From Bacillus yapensis (GTDB lineage Bacteria; Bacillota; Bacilli; Bacillales; Cytobacillaceae): a stretch of DNA of 64,000 nt. Where the stretch lies: the NCBI RefSeq assembly GCF_005280205.1, contig NZ_SUND01000008.1, positions 62,001-126,000 on the forward strand, read 5' to 3'. A program made the translations under genes and the position numbers. Every line of letters starts with the position of its first letter. The stretch's first letter is position 1. The notes under the pieces are model-generated. The model was not told the origin of the DNA. It ran no database searches and worked only from the letters and a program-made list of their open reading frames with translations. Below are positions 17,949 to 26,598 of this stretch, piece after piece.

Positions 17949-18938
17949 TTGTTATTTATTGATAACAAGGGGATCACAGATCCTCAAATTAATTTAGCGA
18001 TAGAAGAGTATGCGTTAAAGAATTTAGATATTAACGAAACGTACCTGCTTTTTTACATAAATGGCCCTTCTATTATCATAGGTAAAAATCAAAATACGAT
18101 TGAAGAAATCAATACAGAGTATGTTGAAGCAAACGGAATTAAGGTTGTCCGTAGACTTTCTGGTGGTGGAGCGGTTTATCATGACTTAGGAAATCTAAAC
18201 TTCAGCTTTATTACAAAAGATGATGGAGAGTCTTTCCACAATTTTAAAAAGTTTACGGAGCCGGTTGTGGAAGCTTTGCATAAGCTTGGCGTGCAGGCTG
18301 AACTAAGTGGACGGAACGACATTGTTGTCGATGGTCGAAAAATTTCTGGAAACGCTCAATTTTCTACGCGCGGAAGAATGTTTAGCCATGGTACATTAAT
18401 GCTTGATTCAGAAATTGATCATGTTGTATCTGCATTAAAAGTGAAGAAGGATAAGATTGAGTCAAAAGGGATCAAATCAATTCGAAGCAGAGTTGCGAAT
18501 ATTTCTGAGTTTCTTACTGAGAAGATTTCAATCGAGGATTTCCGTGCTTTGTTACTAGAGAATATCTTTGGTGGAAAAGAAAATATTCAAGAGTATGTGT
18601 TAACTGATGAAGATTGGAAAAATATCCATGAGCTTTCAAAGGAACGCTATCAAAACTGGGATTGGAACTATGGAAAATCTCCTAAATTCAATCTTCAGCA
18701 TTCGCATCGTTTCCCTGTTGGCGGTATCGATGTACGTTTAGAGGTCAACAAAGGGATCATCGAAAACTGCAAGATTTTCGGAGACTTCTTTGGCGTAGGT
18801 GATGTTGCAGATATTGAACAGAAGCTAATCGGACTTCGCTACGAAAAAGCAGAAATTGAACGAGCAATGGAAGATGTAGATATAAAACATTATTTTGGAA
18901 ATATAACAAAAGAAGATTTCACAACATTAATCTACTAA
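17949..18938 (+). CDS. lplJ: Lipoate-protein ligase LplJ
   Basis: The 329-residue enzyme activates free lipoate with ATP and attaches it to a Lys of lipoyl domains such as GcvH and the E2 subunits. I start it at the TTG at 17949 (MLFIDNKGITDPQINLAIEE), 9 bp after AAGGAG. An ATG at 17940 touches the ribosome site, and the TTG start reproduces the B. subtilis LplJ N-terminus. The lipoate-binding motif RRLSGGGAVYHDLGNLNFSF (about residues 69-88) and the Lys-containing GRKISGNAQF are present. The C-terminal accessory domain is complete. Confidence 0.95.
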   Translation: MLFIDNKGITDPQINLAIEEYALKNLDINETYLLFYINGPSIIIGKNQNTIEEINTEYVEANGIKVVRRLSGGGAVYHDLGNLNFSFITKDDGESFHNFKKFTEPVVEALHKLGVQAELSGRNDIVVDGRKISGNAQFSTRGRMFSHGTLMLDSEIDHVVSALKVKKDKIESKGIKSIRSRVANISEFLTEKISIEDFRALLLENIFGGKENIQEYVLTDEDWKNIHELSKERYQNWDWNYGKSPKFNLQHSHRFPVGGIDVRLEVNKGIIENCKIFGDFFGVGDVADIEQKLIGLRYEKAEIERAMEDVDIKHYFGNITKEDFTTLIY

Positions 18939-18965
18939 CGATGTCATCTGGCATCGTTTTTTTAT
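18937..18965 (+). terminator. Intrinsic terminator after lplJ
   Basis: AACGATG and CATCGTT form a 7-bp stem around TCATCTGG, followed by TTTTTTATTT. It begins in the lplJ stop codon. Confidence 0.85.
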
Positions 18966-19203
18966 TTCGGCTAAATTGTCTGATAAATAGGTGAATCGAC
19001 GTTTAATATTTTAAAAATTCATTTATGTATGCGTTTTCTCTTGTGTATATAATTTTCTTTCAATATAATATATTTAGAAATTTATTTTATTTGTGAACAT
19101 TTTCGCGAGAGTTTGGAAAACAGCATGAAGATACACTCCTCCTAGTCATCCTAATAAGTTTTTTGCGGGAAGGCCTTCACAACAAACAAAGGGGATGGAG
19201 TAG

Positions 19204-20757
19204 ATGAATTTATCTTCTCAACTGCATGAAACAGCAAAACGATTACCTCAAAAACCAGCATATTACTTTATGGACCAATCAAGTACGTATGCTGAACTGG
19301 ATGGGGCAATTACAAAGTTTGCATCAGGATTAGAAAAGCTCGGAGTCAAAAAAGGGGATCATATTGGATTATTATTAGGAAACTCGCCATTTTTTGTCAT
19401 TGGCATGTACGGAGCACTACGATTAGGTGCGACGGTTATCCCGATCAATCCAATCTACACGCCAGATGAAATCGGATATATTTTGAATAATGGGGACGTC
19501 AACACGATTATTGCACTTGATTTAATGGTACCTTTAGCTGAAAAAGTACATCATGCGTTGCCAATGGTGGAGAACTATATCATTTGTGAAACACCACAAG
19601 GAAAAGAAGCGAATGTGGACGTAACGCAACTATCTGTTTTTCCAAAATTGAAATCGTTTACCGATGTATTAGCTACAGGAGAACTAAGTTTTCAAGGACC
19701 AGAACTAGATGAGGATGATGTGGCAGTTATCTTGTATACTTCTGGAACGACCGGGAAGCCAAAAGGGGCTATGCTTACCCATAAGAATCTATATTCCAAT
19801 GCGAGAGATGTTGGCATTTACTTGCATATGAATGAAGATGACCGGATAATCACGACGCTTCCAATGTTCCATGTATTTTGTTTGACTGTTTCATTGAATG
19901 CACCATTGTTAAGTGGAGCGACGATTTTGATTGATCCAAAGTTCAGTCCAAAGGAAATTTTCCGATTAGCAAAAGAATATGAGCCTACAATCTTTGCTGG
20001 CGTTCCTACAATGTATAACTTCCTCTATCAATATCCAGAAGGCGATCCAAAGGATTTAAAATCTTTAAGATTATGTATTTCTGGTGGAGCGGCAATGCCT
20101 GTTGCTCTTTTAAAAAGCTTTGAAGAAAAGTTCAACGTTATGATTTCCGAAGGCTACGGATTATCAGAAGCTTCACCTGTAACATGTTTCAATCCACTTG
20201 ATCGTCCGAGAAAAGCAGGATCTATCGGACAATCCATCGTTCACGTTGAAAATAAAGTGGTCAATGAGCTTGGGGAAGAGGTTCCACCTGGGCAATCGGG
20301 AGAACTGATTGTACGTGGTCCGAATGTTATGAAGGGTTATTACAAAATGCCTGAGGAAACAGCTGCAACGATTCGTAATGGCTGGCTCTATACAGGAGAT
20401 ATGGCGACCATGGATGAAGAAGGTTATTTTTACATTGTGGACCGTAAAAAGGATTTAATTATTGTCGGTGGATACAATGTATACCCTCGTGAAGTGGAAG
20501 AGGTTTTGTATAATCATTCTGAAATTATTGAAGTTGCTGTAATTGGTGTTCCTGATCCAAATCAAGGCGAAGCAGTAAGAGCCTATGTTGTTAAAAAGGA
20601 TCCTAGTCTAACTGAAGAAGCGGTGCTTGCTTATTGCCGTGAGCATTTAGCGAAATATAAGGTTCCGAGTGCGATCGAATTTTTAGAAGAGCTTCCAAAA
20701 AATACGACTGGTAAAATTTTGCGCAGAGCACTGAAGGATCAAGTCACTAAAAGTTAA
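19204..20757 (+). CDS. lcfB: Long-chain fatty acid-CoA ligase (LcfB)
   Basis: The 517-residue AMP-forming ligase activates fatty acids to acyl-CoA for beta-oxidation. Motifs in order: ATP-binding loop [20 protein letters not shown] (about residues 177-196), FHVFCLT, A5 motif [11 protein letters not shown], Asp in [30 protein letters not shown], and the C-terminal catalytic Lys in TTGKILRR. It matches B. subtilis LcfB (YhfL) in length and in following lplJ. Its own GGGGATGGAG ribosome site is present and a terminator follows. I saw no clear FadR-type operator in the 240 bp upstream. Confidence 0.94.
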   Translation: MNLSSQLHETAKRLPQKPAYYFMDQSSTYAELDGAITKFASGLEKLGVKKGDHIGLLLGNSPFFVIGMYGALRLGATVIPINPIYTPDEIGYILNNGDVNTIIALDLMVPLAEKVHHALPMVENYIICETPQGKEANVDVTQLSVFPKLKSFTDVLATGELSFQGPELDEDDVAVILYTSGTTGKPKGAMLTHKNLYSNARDVGIYLHMNEDDRIITTLPMFHVFCLTVSLNAPLLSGATILIDPKFSPKEIFRLAKEYEPTIFAGVPTMYNFLYQYPEGDPKDLKSLRLCISGGAAMPVALLKSFEEKFNVMISEGYGLSEASPVTCFNPLDRPRKAGSIGQSIVHVENKVVNELGEEVPPGQSGELIVRGPNVMKGYYKMPEETAATIRNGWLYTGDMATMDEEGYFYIVDRKKDLIIVGGYNVYPREVEEVLYNHSEIIEVAVIGVPDPNQGEAVRAYVVKKDPSLTEEAVLAYCREHLAKYKVPSAIEFLEELPKNTTGKILRRALKDQVTKS

Positions 20758-20765
20758 TTATTTTT

Positions 20766-20797
20766 GGCGTTTCCAGTATGAGTGGAAACGCCTTTTT
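20766..20797 (+). terminator. Intrinsic terminator after lcfB
   Basis: GGCGTTTCCA and TGGAAACGCC form a perfect 10-bp stem with a 7-base loop, followed by TTTTTATG. Confidence 0.88.
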
Positions 20798-21094
20798 ATG
20801 TGGAAAGAAAGGGATCTAGCAGGGGGATCTAGAAGTTAAATTAAGATTCCCTCTGTGAGAAATTACATTTTATCTTCATGAAAATTATCATCAATGATTT
20901 AAATTTAACAATACTATTCAATTCGTGGGCTTTGTGTAAATTTGTAAAAATATGTAATTTTCCTGAGTGGTAGATCATAAATTATGAACGACTACATTCT
21001 GTATTAAATTAAATGGTAAATTTGAATATGAAATTTTCAAAGTTGTTTTCTGTTTTAATCATCTTCCTTATTAAATGAGAAGGAGATACATTTT
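20798..21094. other. AT-rich intergenic region with nothing recognisable
   Basis: These roughly 300 bp between the lcfB terminator and the small membrane-protein gene are AT-rich. I see no coding frame, structured RNA or repeat in them. A promoter for the small gene is expected near the right end but none stands out. Confidence 0.4.
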
Positions 21095-21293
21095 GTGAAA
21101 CCATATCATAAATTATCTAAACAGGAAAAGTATACAAGGGTAATAAGGTGGATACCCTTATATGTTATCGGAATAGTGGTTTTTTTATTGGAAATTAGAT
21201 TTTTGGCTCGCAACAGTTGTAACGATTATCTTAATTGCTCTAACACTGATTCAATTATATTTCTTGAAGAGGGATACGTTAGTAAAAAAATAA
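21095..21293 (+). pseudogene. Small two-helix membrane protein, frameshifted at a T7 run
   Basis: A GTG at 21095 behind AAGGAGATACA opens a frame starting MKPYHKLSKQEKYTRVIRW that enters a hydrophobic helix and then reads a polar, Cys-rich tail to 21301. Removing one base from the seven-T run at 21180-21186 restores a 65-residue protein. It would have a second hydrophobic helix (LATVVTIILIALTLIQLYF), a basic end KRDTLVKK and a stop at 21293. The restored form is far more protein-like, so a one-base insertion, real or a sequencing error, is inferred. A terminator follows, and the group II intron starts directly behind it. No family was recognised. Confidence 0.6.
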
Positions 21294-21304
21294 TTTCCTA
21301 GTAA

Positions 21305-21337
21305 AAGAGGTTCAAATCGTATTGATTTGAATCTCTT
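21305..21337 (+). terminator. Terminator stem used as group II intron insertion site
   Basis: AAGAGGTTCAAATC and GATTTGAATCTCTT form a 14-bp stem (one G-U pair) with loop GTATT. The expected T tract is missing because the intron begins with GTGCG at the next base, 21338. Confidence 0.8.
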
Positions 21338-21987
21338 GTGCGCTTGGCAGCGCATTTCTCTAATGGGTGAAAGTCCCTTACATGCCGTTGTGGCGGAAGT
21401 GTATAGCTGATGGGTAGTGCAGGTACTGTGAAGTTCTGTGCGGAGGACTCAAAGGCAAATCTCGGAACAGGTGGCATTTACCATGTTGGCTGGTAGGGTT
21501 GGAGTACCTTGCAAGAGATGGGGCAGTCCAATCCACAAATGCAATAAGACCCTACAAGTTATGAGGACTGGCTTCGAGAGAAAGAGAGATGACGTGACCC
21601 AAGGAGGTCTCATCTTCTTCACTTTAGTGGTAAGCATATTTCAAAACCCGGATGGACTAGAAAGATGTTACGGAAGGTGAGAAGTCAGAGCAGGGGATAG
21701 TAGTGAATAAACTTACCAGAAAGGCCACAAAGGTAAGTGACTTATCACAACGTTGATAAGACAAACATTGACCCAAAAGGCAGTGATTTGATGCGAAGCC
21801 CGTCTGTCCATGAAAGAAAAGGAAAGCACTAATAGACTCTACATGTACCGAACAGAAATCGAGGAGGCAGATAGCCATAGATTCGAGACCGAATAGAAAG
21901 TAGGTTGTTTGGGGCGGAGTACTAACTTGATAACCATCCAGTGCACAACTATTCAGATGGTTTAGAGAATAGGAATGATACGAATAC

Positions 21988-23142
21988 ATGAAGGAATCTA
22001 AGAGAACGCTGAACTTACGTGCAGTAGAGAGGAAAGAAAAGAAAAGGAAATGGTATAGTCTCATCGACAAAATATGGTCCATCCCGAACTTGGAACAAGC
22101 CTTTCGTGAAGTGAAGAAAAATCGGGGTTCACATGGGATAGATAAGGTAACGATAAAGGATTATGAAATCAAATTGGAGCACAACTTAAGAGTGCTTCAA
22201 CAATCGTTAAAAGAAAAGACGTATCGAGCGAGACCAGTAAGAAGAGTATATATACCTAAAGCTGATGGAACACAGAGACCGTTAGGAATACCGACTGTAC
22301 AGGACCGAATCGTCCAAGCCGCAGTTAAGCAAAAACTAGAGCCTATCTTTGAGGAGAAATTTTTAGATTGTAGTTATGGTTTTCGACCTAATCGTAGTGC
22401 GCACATGGCGATTGAGAAAATCCGAAAGGATTTAATGGATGGATTTACATTCGTAATAGACGCTGATATCAAAACATACTTTGATACAATTCCTCATGAA
22501 AAACTAATTGAACTGATAAAGGAAGAAGTAGTAGATAGCAGTGTACTATCTTTACTTTTACAATTCCTTAAATCAGGAATATTTGAAAATGGAGTTGTTC
22601 ACGAAAGCAAACATGGTAGCCCACAAGGCGGAGTGATAAGTCCGCTTCTTGCGAATATATACCTCCATCCTTTAGATGAACTCATGACAACACGTGGACA
22701 TCGTTTAACCCGTTATGCGGATGACTTCGTCATATGTTGTAAGTCAAGGAAAGGTGCGGAAAGAGTCCTCCAATCTATAAAGAAACTCTTAGAAGAGGAA
22801 CTCGGACTTACAGTACATCCAGATAAAACGAGAATAGTCGATAACATGGAGGAGCCCTTCACGTTTCTTGGTTATACCTTTAAACAAGCGTACTGGCATA
22901 AACCCTCAGATAAAGCTATAAAGAAGTTCAAGGATAAAGTCAGAAAAGCCACAAGTAAAAACCAGACCATTAACATGGCAGAATTCATAAAACATAAAGT
23001 GAATCCCATTATCAGAGGTTGGGGGAGATATTATGGCATTGGCTTTTCTGCGAAAATCTTCAAAGAATTAGATAGTTGGATTAGGCGTAGGCTTAGAATG
23101 GTTCAGTTGAGAAGTTGGAAGAAGATTAAAAAAACTCCATAA
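21988..23142 (+). CDS. ltrA: Group II intron reverse transcriptase/maturase, C-terminus lost to a frameshift
   Basis: The open frame encodes 384 residues with the reverse transcriptase domain: RPLGIPTVQDRIVQAA, GFRPNRSAH, SPQGGVISPLLANIYL, and catalytic RYADDFVICC. A maturase X/thumb region follows, including NPIIRGWGRYYGIG. The frame stops at TWKKIKKTP-like codons after the seven-A run near 23125-23132. With one base fewer there, it continues to 23314 as KKLHKELRKKKWKDELPG, ending HKELHSQEE. The neighbouring intron remnant retains the same final codons (DIHKEVHSQG), showing that the longer tail is the ancestral end. The protein would promote splicing and retrohoming if intact. Confidence 0.92.
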   Translation: MKESKRTLNLRAVERKEKKRKWYSLIDKIWSIPNLEQAFREVKKNRGSHGIDKVTIKDYEIKLEHNLRVLQQSLKEKTYRARPVRRVYIPKADGTQRPLGIPTVQDRIVQAAVKQKLEPIFEEKFLDCSYGFRPNRSAHMAIEKIRKDLMDGFTFVIDADIKTYFDTIPHEKLIELIKEEVVDSSVLSLLLQFLKSGIFENGVVHESKHGSPQGGVISPLLANIYLHPLDELMTTRGHRLTRYADDFVICCKSRKGAERVLQSIKKLLEEELGLTVHPDKTRIVDNMEEPFTFLGYTFKQAYWHKPSDKAIKKFKDKVRKATSKNQTINMAEFIKHKVNPIIRGWGRYYGIGFSAKIFKELDSWIRRRLRMVQLRSWKKIKKTP

Positions 23143-23314
23143 GGAGCTTAGGAAAAAGAAATGGAAAGATGAACTTCCGGGATTAAGAATGGATAGATGG
23201 AGGAGTTCAAAATCAACCCCTGTACACACGGCATTACCTAACAAATGGTTTCGAGAACTAAAGCTAGTATTTCTTGTCGACATTCACAAAGAACTGCATT
23301 CCCAAGAGGAATAA
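23143..23314 (+). other. Out-of-frame 3' end of the intron maturase gene
   Basis: These codons, read in the +1 frame relative to the upstream maturase frame, give about 57 residues rich in Lys, Arg and Trp with no stop until TAA at 23314. They complete a maturase of about 441 residues. Confidence 0.75.
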
Positions 23315-23391
23315 CATGGAGGAGCCGTATGCGATGACCCGCACGTACGGATCTGCGAGAGGCGCATGAATTTTCATGCGCCTACTCTATT

Positions 23392-23577
23392 GTGCTTGAG
23401 GAAGCGAATTTCTCCGATGGGTAGTGCAGGTACTGAGAAGTTCTGTTCGGAGGACTTGCTAGCCTTTATAGCCGATATTCATAAAGAAGTGCATTCCCAA
23501 GGGTGATGAGCCATATGTATTGCCCGCATGTACGGAGCTGTGAGAGGCGCATGCAATTTTTCATGCGCCTACTCTAT
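23392..23577 (+). mobile_element. Internally deleted group II intron remnant in tandem
   Basis: This 186-bp segment keeps a 5' end (GTGCTTGAGGAAGCG, GATGGGTAGTGCAGGTACTG, GTTCGGAGGACT), about the last 11 maturase codons, a domain V-like stretch (GAGCCATATGTATTGCCCGCATGTACGG) split here for length, and the same final stem and ACTCTAT end. Domains II-IV and nearly all of the coding region are gone. It abuts the 3' end of the complete intron with one base between. It differs from its neighbour at many positions, so it is an older, separate insertion or an old duplication, not a recent copy. Confidence 0.8.
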
Positions 23578-23650
23578 TTATTTGATTTAAGAAGGATTAG
23601 AGATATGGGAACGCGAATTTACTATTAAAATTCAGTTTGGGAGCGATTAA

Positions 23651-24043
23651 ATGAACTATAAAGTTTTGATCAACATGGAGATAGAGAATCATGAAGTGCC
23701 TGAATTGCGAGCTTTGGTAGGATGGGGTAGACGCGATAAGGATTATCCAGCCATATTTGAGCGTTGTAATTTCTGGGCAGGGGTTCGAGATGAAAATCAG
23801 AAATTGATTGCCTTTGGTTATGTTTGTGGCATGGGCTTAGAGCATGGGTATATGGAGGATATAATGGTTCATCCTGAATATCAAGGGAATGGAATTGGAG
23901 TAGCGTTGGTAAAGGCATTATTGCAGGAGTCTGAACGATTTGGGCTTGGCATAGTAACCGTTACATACGAAGAAAAAAATACGAATTTCTACAAGACTTG
24001 TGGCTTTACTCCAGGAGCAGGTGGAGTTTGGCAAGTGGATTAG
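23651..24043 (+). CDS. GNAT-family N-acetyltransferase
   Basis: The 130-residue protein is a compact GNAT acetyltransferase with the acetyl-CoA motif EDIMVHPEYQGNGIGVALVKALL (about residues 74-96, Q/R-x-x-G-x-G/A type) and the late motif FYKTCGF. The protein would transfer acetyl from acetyl-CoA to a small amine, or to a protein, in the cytosol; the acceptor cannot be inferred. It stands alone between the intron remnant and a terminator. Its start has a weak GGGAGCG ribosome site. Confidence 0.82.
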   Translation: MNYKVLINMEIENHEVPELRALVGWGRRDKDYPAIFERCNFWAGVRDENQKLIAFGYVCGMGLEHGYMEDIMVHPEYQGNGIGVALVKALLQESERFGLGIVTVTYEEKNTNFYKTCGFTPGAGGVWQVD

Positions 24044-24055
24044 AAGTTTTCTTTG

Positions 24056-24086
24056 AGCTGGCTGGTAGTGACTGCCAGCTTTTATT
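24056..24086 (+). terminator. Intrinsic terminator after the GNAT gene
   Basis: AGCTGGC and GCCAGCT form a 7-bp stem around an 11-base loop, followed by TTTTATTTG. Confidence 0.75.
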
Positions 24087-24136
24087 TGTTTTATTAGCGC
24101 ACTTTTAGCTAAAAAGAAGATTGATTGCCAAAAATG

Positions 24137-24240
24137 GACAGGTATCTATAAATCTGTCAGACAAAAGAGGTTTGTCTGACAAAAAAAGGTCAGATATCTA
24201 TAAATCTGTCTATCAAAAAGAGTTGACTGACAATTATTTC
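24137..24240. repeat. Two-unit tandem repeat with 52-bp period
   Basis: ATCTATAAATCTGTC occurs at 24144 and 24196, exactly 52 bp apart. Unit one contains the perfect inverted repeat TGTCAGACAAA-AGAGG-TTTGTCTGACA (24155-24181). Unit two is degraded. The CTGTCA and TGACA blocks are spaced as in the 52-bp repeats at 62790-63116, so both arrays look like one family. The rest of the 456-bp gap before the importer holds a promoter and no gene that I can support. Confidence 0.7.
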
Positions 24241-24393
24241 AGACATTTTCTCATTTTGTCAACGAAATGAAATTTAATTCAATTCAACCCACCTTAACTC
24301 TGAACGGGCAATATCCTCTATAAGATCAAAAATAAACTCTTCTAATCTTATAATTATTATTTTCGAAAAATTTATAACTTTGTGTAAAAACAC

Positions 24394-24423
24394 TTGAAAT
24401 CCAATGGAAGGTAATTATATAAT
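24394..24423 (+). promoter_or_regulatory. Promoter of the tryptophan-type ABC importer operon
   Basis: TTGAAA, an 18-bp spacer and a perfect TATAAT lie about 75 bp before the first gene of the operon. No T-box or other amino-acid riboswitch was seen in the short leader. Confidence 0.65.
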
Positions 24424-24499
24424 TTTAGTTAAATATTATTATTTAGCGCATAAAAGCATAAAAGCAACAAAGTGAAAGAAAAATAGGGGGATATAAAAG

Positions 24500-25498
24500 A
24501 TGTTGAAAAAATTCAAAGCAGTAGCTGCTGTTGGAATGATGGGAGCACTTATTTTAAGTGGGTGTGGAGCCGAGGAATCCAATGGTGGATCTTCAGGTAG
24601 TGGAGATTCGGAAAAAACATACAAGGTTGGAGTTACTCAGATCGTAGAGCATCCTTCGCTAGATTTAGCAACAGCCGGATTCAAAAAGGCTCTCGAAGAA
24701 TCAGGATTGAAAGTTGAATTTGATGAACAAAATGCTCAAAATGACTTAAATAATGCTCAAACAATTGCTACTAATTTTGTAGGTGATAAAGTCGATTTGA
24801 TTTTTGCAAATGCGACACCAAGCGCGCAAAGTGCATTAAATGCAACAACGGAAATTCCAATCCTCTTCACTTCAGTTACGGATCCAATTGGTGCTGGCTT
24901 GATTGAATCATTTGAAAAGCCAGGTGGAAATGTCACTGGAACAAGCGATATGTATCCTGATGCGATTCCAAATACAGTCGATTTTATCGTCGAAGACTTT
25001 GGTGCTAAATCTATTGGGACGATTTATAACACAGGAGAACAAAATTCCAATGTTCAGGTAGAAGAAATTAAGAAGGCTTTGGAAGGCAAGGATGTCGAGT
25101 TGGTGGAAAGTTCAGTTGCAACAACTGCTGATGTAAAGCAAGCAGCTGAATCTTTAATTGGAAAAGTTGACGTCATTTATATCATTACTGACAATACCGT
25201 GGTTTCTGCACTAGATTCTGTTATTCAAGTTTCAAATGAAAACGACATTCCACTATTTGTAGGGGAAACAGATTCTGTTGCTAAGGGTGCTTTTGCTGCT
25301 TTCGGTATTTCTTACGAAGCAATTGGCTATGAAACTGGTAAAATGGCTGTTGAAATTTTAAAAGGCGAAAAGACTCCTGCTGATATTCCAGCTCAATATC
25401 CGACGGAAGTAAAGCTAGTCATCAATAAAAAGGCAGCAGAAGAAATGAATATTGAATTGAAGGAAGAATGGAACGATATTGCTGAGTTTCTAGAATAA
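24500..25498 (+). CDS. ABC transporter substrate-binding lipoprotein (TrpX-like)
   Basis: The 332-residue protein has a lipoprotein signal peptide with lipobox ILSGC (Cys near residue 22), a Ser/Gly-rich linker, and a periplasmic-binding fold of the COG2984 type. Typical segments are YKVGVTQIVEHPSLDLATAGFK split over residues 41-62, FANATPSAQSAL, PILFTSVTDPIGAGL and GNVTGTSDMYP. Members of this family (TrpX, with permease TrpY and ATPase TrpZ) bind tryptophan or related aromatic amino acids; other ligands occur, so substrate is inferred. Two more genes of the transporter follow after an RNA hairpin that may lower their expression relative to the binding protein. Confidence 0.88.
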   Translation: MLKKFKAVAAVGMMGALILSGCGAEESNGGSSGSGDSEKTYKVGVTQIVEHPSLDLATAGFKKALEESGLKVEFDEQNAQNDLNNAQTIATNFVGDKVDLIFANATPSAQSALNATTEIPILFTSVTDPIGAGLIESFEKPGGNVTGTSDMYPDAIPNTVDFIVEDFGAKSIGTIYNTGEQNSNVQVEEIKKALEGKDVELVESSVATTADVKQAAESLIGKVDVIYIITDNTVVSALDSVIQVSNENDIPLFVGETDSVAKGAFAAFGISYEAIGYETGKMAVEILKGEKTPADIPAQYPTEVKLVINKKAAEEMNIELKEEWNDIAEFLE

Positions 25499-25507
25499 AA
25501 GAGAATG

Positions 25508-25543
25508 CAAAGGGCTTCTACTTTTTAGTAGGAAAGCCCTTTG
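25508..25543 (+). terminator. Intra-operon hairpin after the binding-protein gene
   Basis: CAAAGGGCTT and AAGCCCTTTG with an inner CTAC/GTAG pairing form a long stem, followed by TTTAAATT. It sits between the binding protein and permease genes, as expected of a partial terminator or mRNA-stabilising end that favours the binding protein. Confidence 0.75.
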
Positions 25544-25569
25544 TTTAAATTCCACGAAAGGAAGATTTT

Positions 25570-26598
25570 ATGTTTACGGCTATCTTTGGCTCTGTTGAAG
25601 CCGGTGCGATATATGCACTCATGGCTTTAGGGGTTTACTTATCTTTTAGAATACTAGATTTTCCTGATTTAACGGTGGACGGAAGTTTTGTTACAGGTGC
25701 AGCGGTTGCAGCAATGCTGATTATCGGGGGAACAAACCCTTTTGTGGCGACGGTTGCAGGATTTGTCGCAGGTTTTATTGCAGGGTGTATCACGGGATTG
25801 CTTCATACAAAGGGGAAAATTAATCCGTTACTTTCCGGGATATTAATGATGATTGCTTTGTATTCTATCAACCTAAGAATTATGGGCAGATCGAATATCT
25901 CACTCTTAAATCAAGAAACGTTGATTACGCAAATGACGGATTTTTGGAAAGGTCTTAAAATCGATGATGGTATACAGGCCCTCTTTAATTCCATCGGTCT
26001 ATCTGCTTTTGTTCCTAAAACCTGGGGCATCCTCGTTATTATGCTTCTTTTAGCATTTGCGGTGAAAGCTCTGATTGACCTTTTCTTAAAAACAGATGTC
26101 GGCTTAGCGATTCGGGCAACCGGTGATAATGAAACGATGATTCGCAGCTTTTCTGCTAATACAGATTACTTAAAGGTACTTGGTCTTGGGCTCTCGAACG
26201 GACTTGTTGCTCTTTCAGGAGCGTTAATCGGTCAGTACAGTGGCTTTAGTGATGTTGGGATGGGAATTGGGATGATCGTCATTGGCCTCGCATCCGTCAT
26301 TATTGGTGAAGCTGTGTTTGGTGCGAAAAGCATTGTACGAGCGACGCTTGCTGTCATCGGTGGAGCGATTTTATATCGTATAATCGTTGCTCTTGCCCTT
26401 AGAGTGGAGTTTTTAGAAACGGGGGATATGAAGTTAATTACAGCCATTATCGTGGTAGCGGCTCTTATCATTCCGAAAGTAATTGATTGGCAAAGGGATA
26501 AACAAAAGAAGAGAAAGAGATTACTAGCATCAAAGAAAAATATAAAAGCGAACGAGAAGAGTGGTGAAAGCCTTGCTGCAATTAAATCAGATATATAA
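25570..26598 (+). CDS. ABC transporter permease (TrpY-like)
   Basis: The 342-residue membrane protein has about eight to nine helices of the BPD_transp_2 type. Family segments include YALMALGVYLSFRILDFPDLTVDGS, given here as residues 15-39, and the cytoplasmic coupling region VGLAIRATGDNETMIRS near residue 180. The C-terminal 40 residues are basic and cytosolic. The last 38 bases overlap the ATPase gene, so the two products are translationally coupled. It forms the channel of the TrpXYZ-like importer. Confidence 0.9.
   Translation: MFTAIFGSVEAGAIYALMALGVYLSFRILDFPDLTVDGSFVTGAAVAAMLIIGGTNPFVATVAGFVAGFIAGCITGLLHTKGKINPLLSGILMMIALYSINLRIMGRSNISLLNQETLITQMTDFWKGLKIDDGIQALFNSIGLSAFVPKTWGILVIMLLLAFAVKALIDLFLKTDVGLAIRATGDNETMIRSFSANTDYLKVLGLGLSNGLVALSGALIGQYSGFSDVGMGIGMIVIGLASVIIGEAVFGAKSIVRATLAVIGGAILYRIIVALALRVEFLETGDMKLITAIIVVAALIIPKVIDWQRDKQKKRKRLLASKKNIKANEKSGESLAAIKSDI

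Larger units (their letters stand above)
21338..23390 (+). mobile_element. Group II intron, class C-like, with maturase gene
   Basis: The 5' end reads GTGCGCTTGG, fitting the GUGYG rule. About 650 bp of structured RNA domain I precede the maturase gene. Domain V lies near 23322-23355 (GAGCCGTATGCGATG, then CGCACGTACGG). A short final stem, AGGCGCATGA and TCATGCGCCT, ends in ACTCTAT at 23390. Insertion immediately 3' of a transcription terminator stem is the known preference of bacterial class C introns, and the short maturase agrees. The exact 3' boundary could be off by one or two bases. Its maturase reading frame is interrupted late. A deleted copy follows directly. Confidence 0.88.

Noticed and set aside
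24240-24499. T-box or tryptophan leader before the TrpXYZ-like operon
   Set aside because: No T-box sequence, anti-terminator pairing or Trp-rich leader peptide was found between the promoter and first gene.
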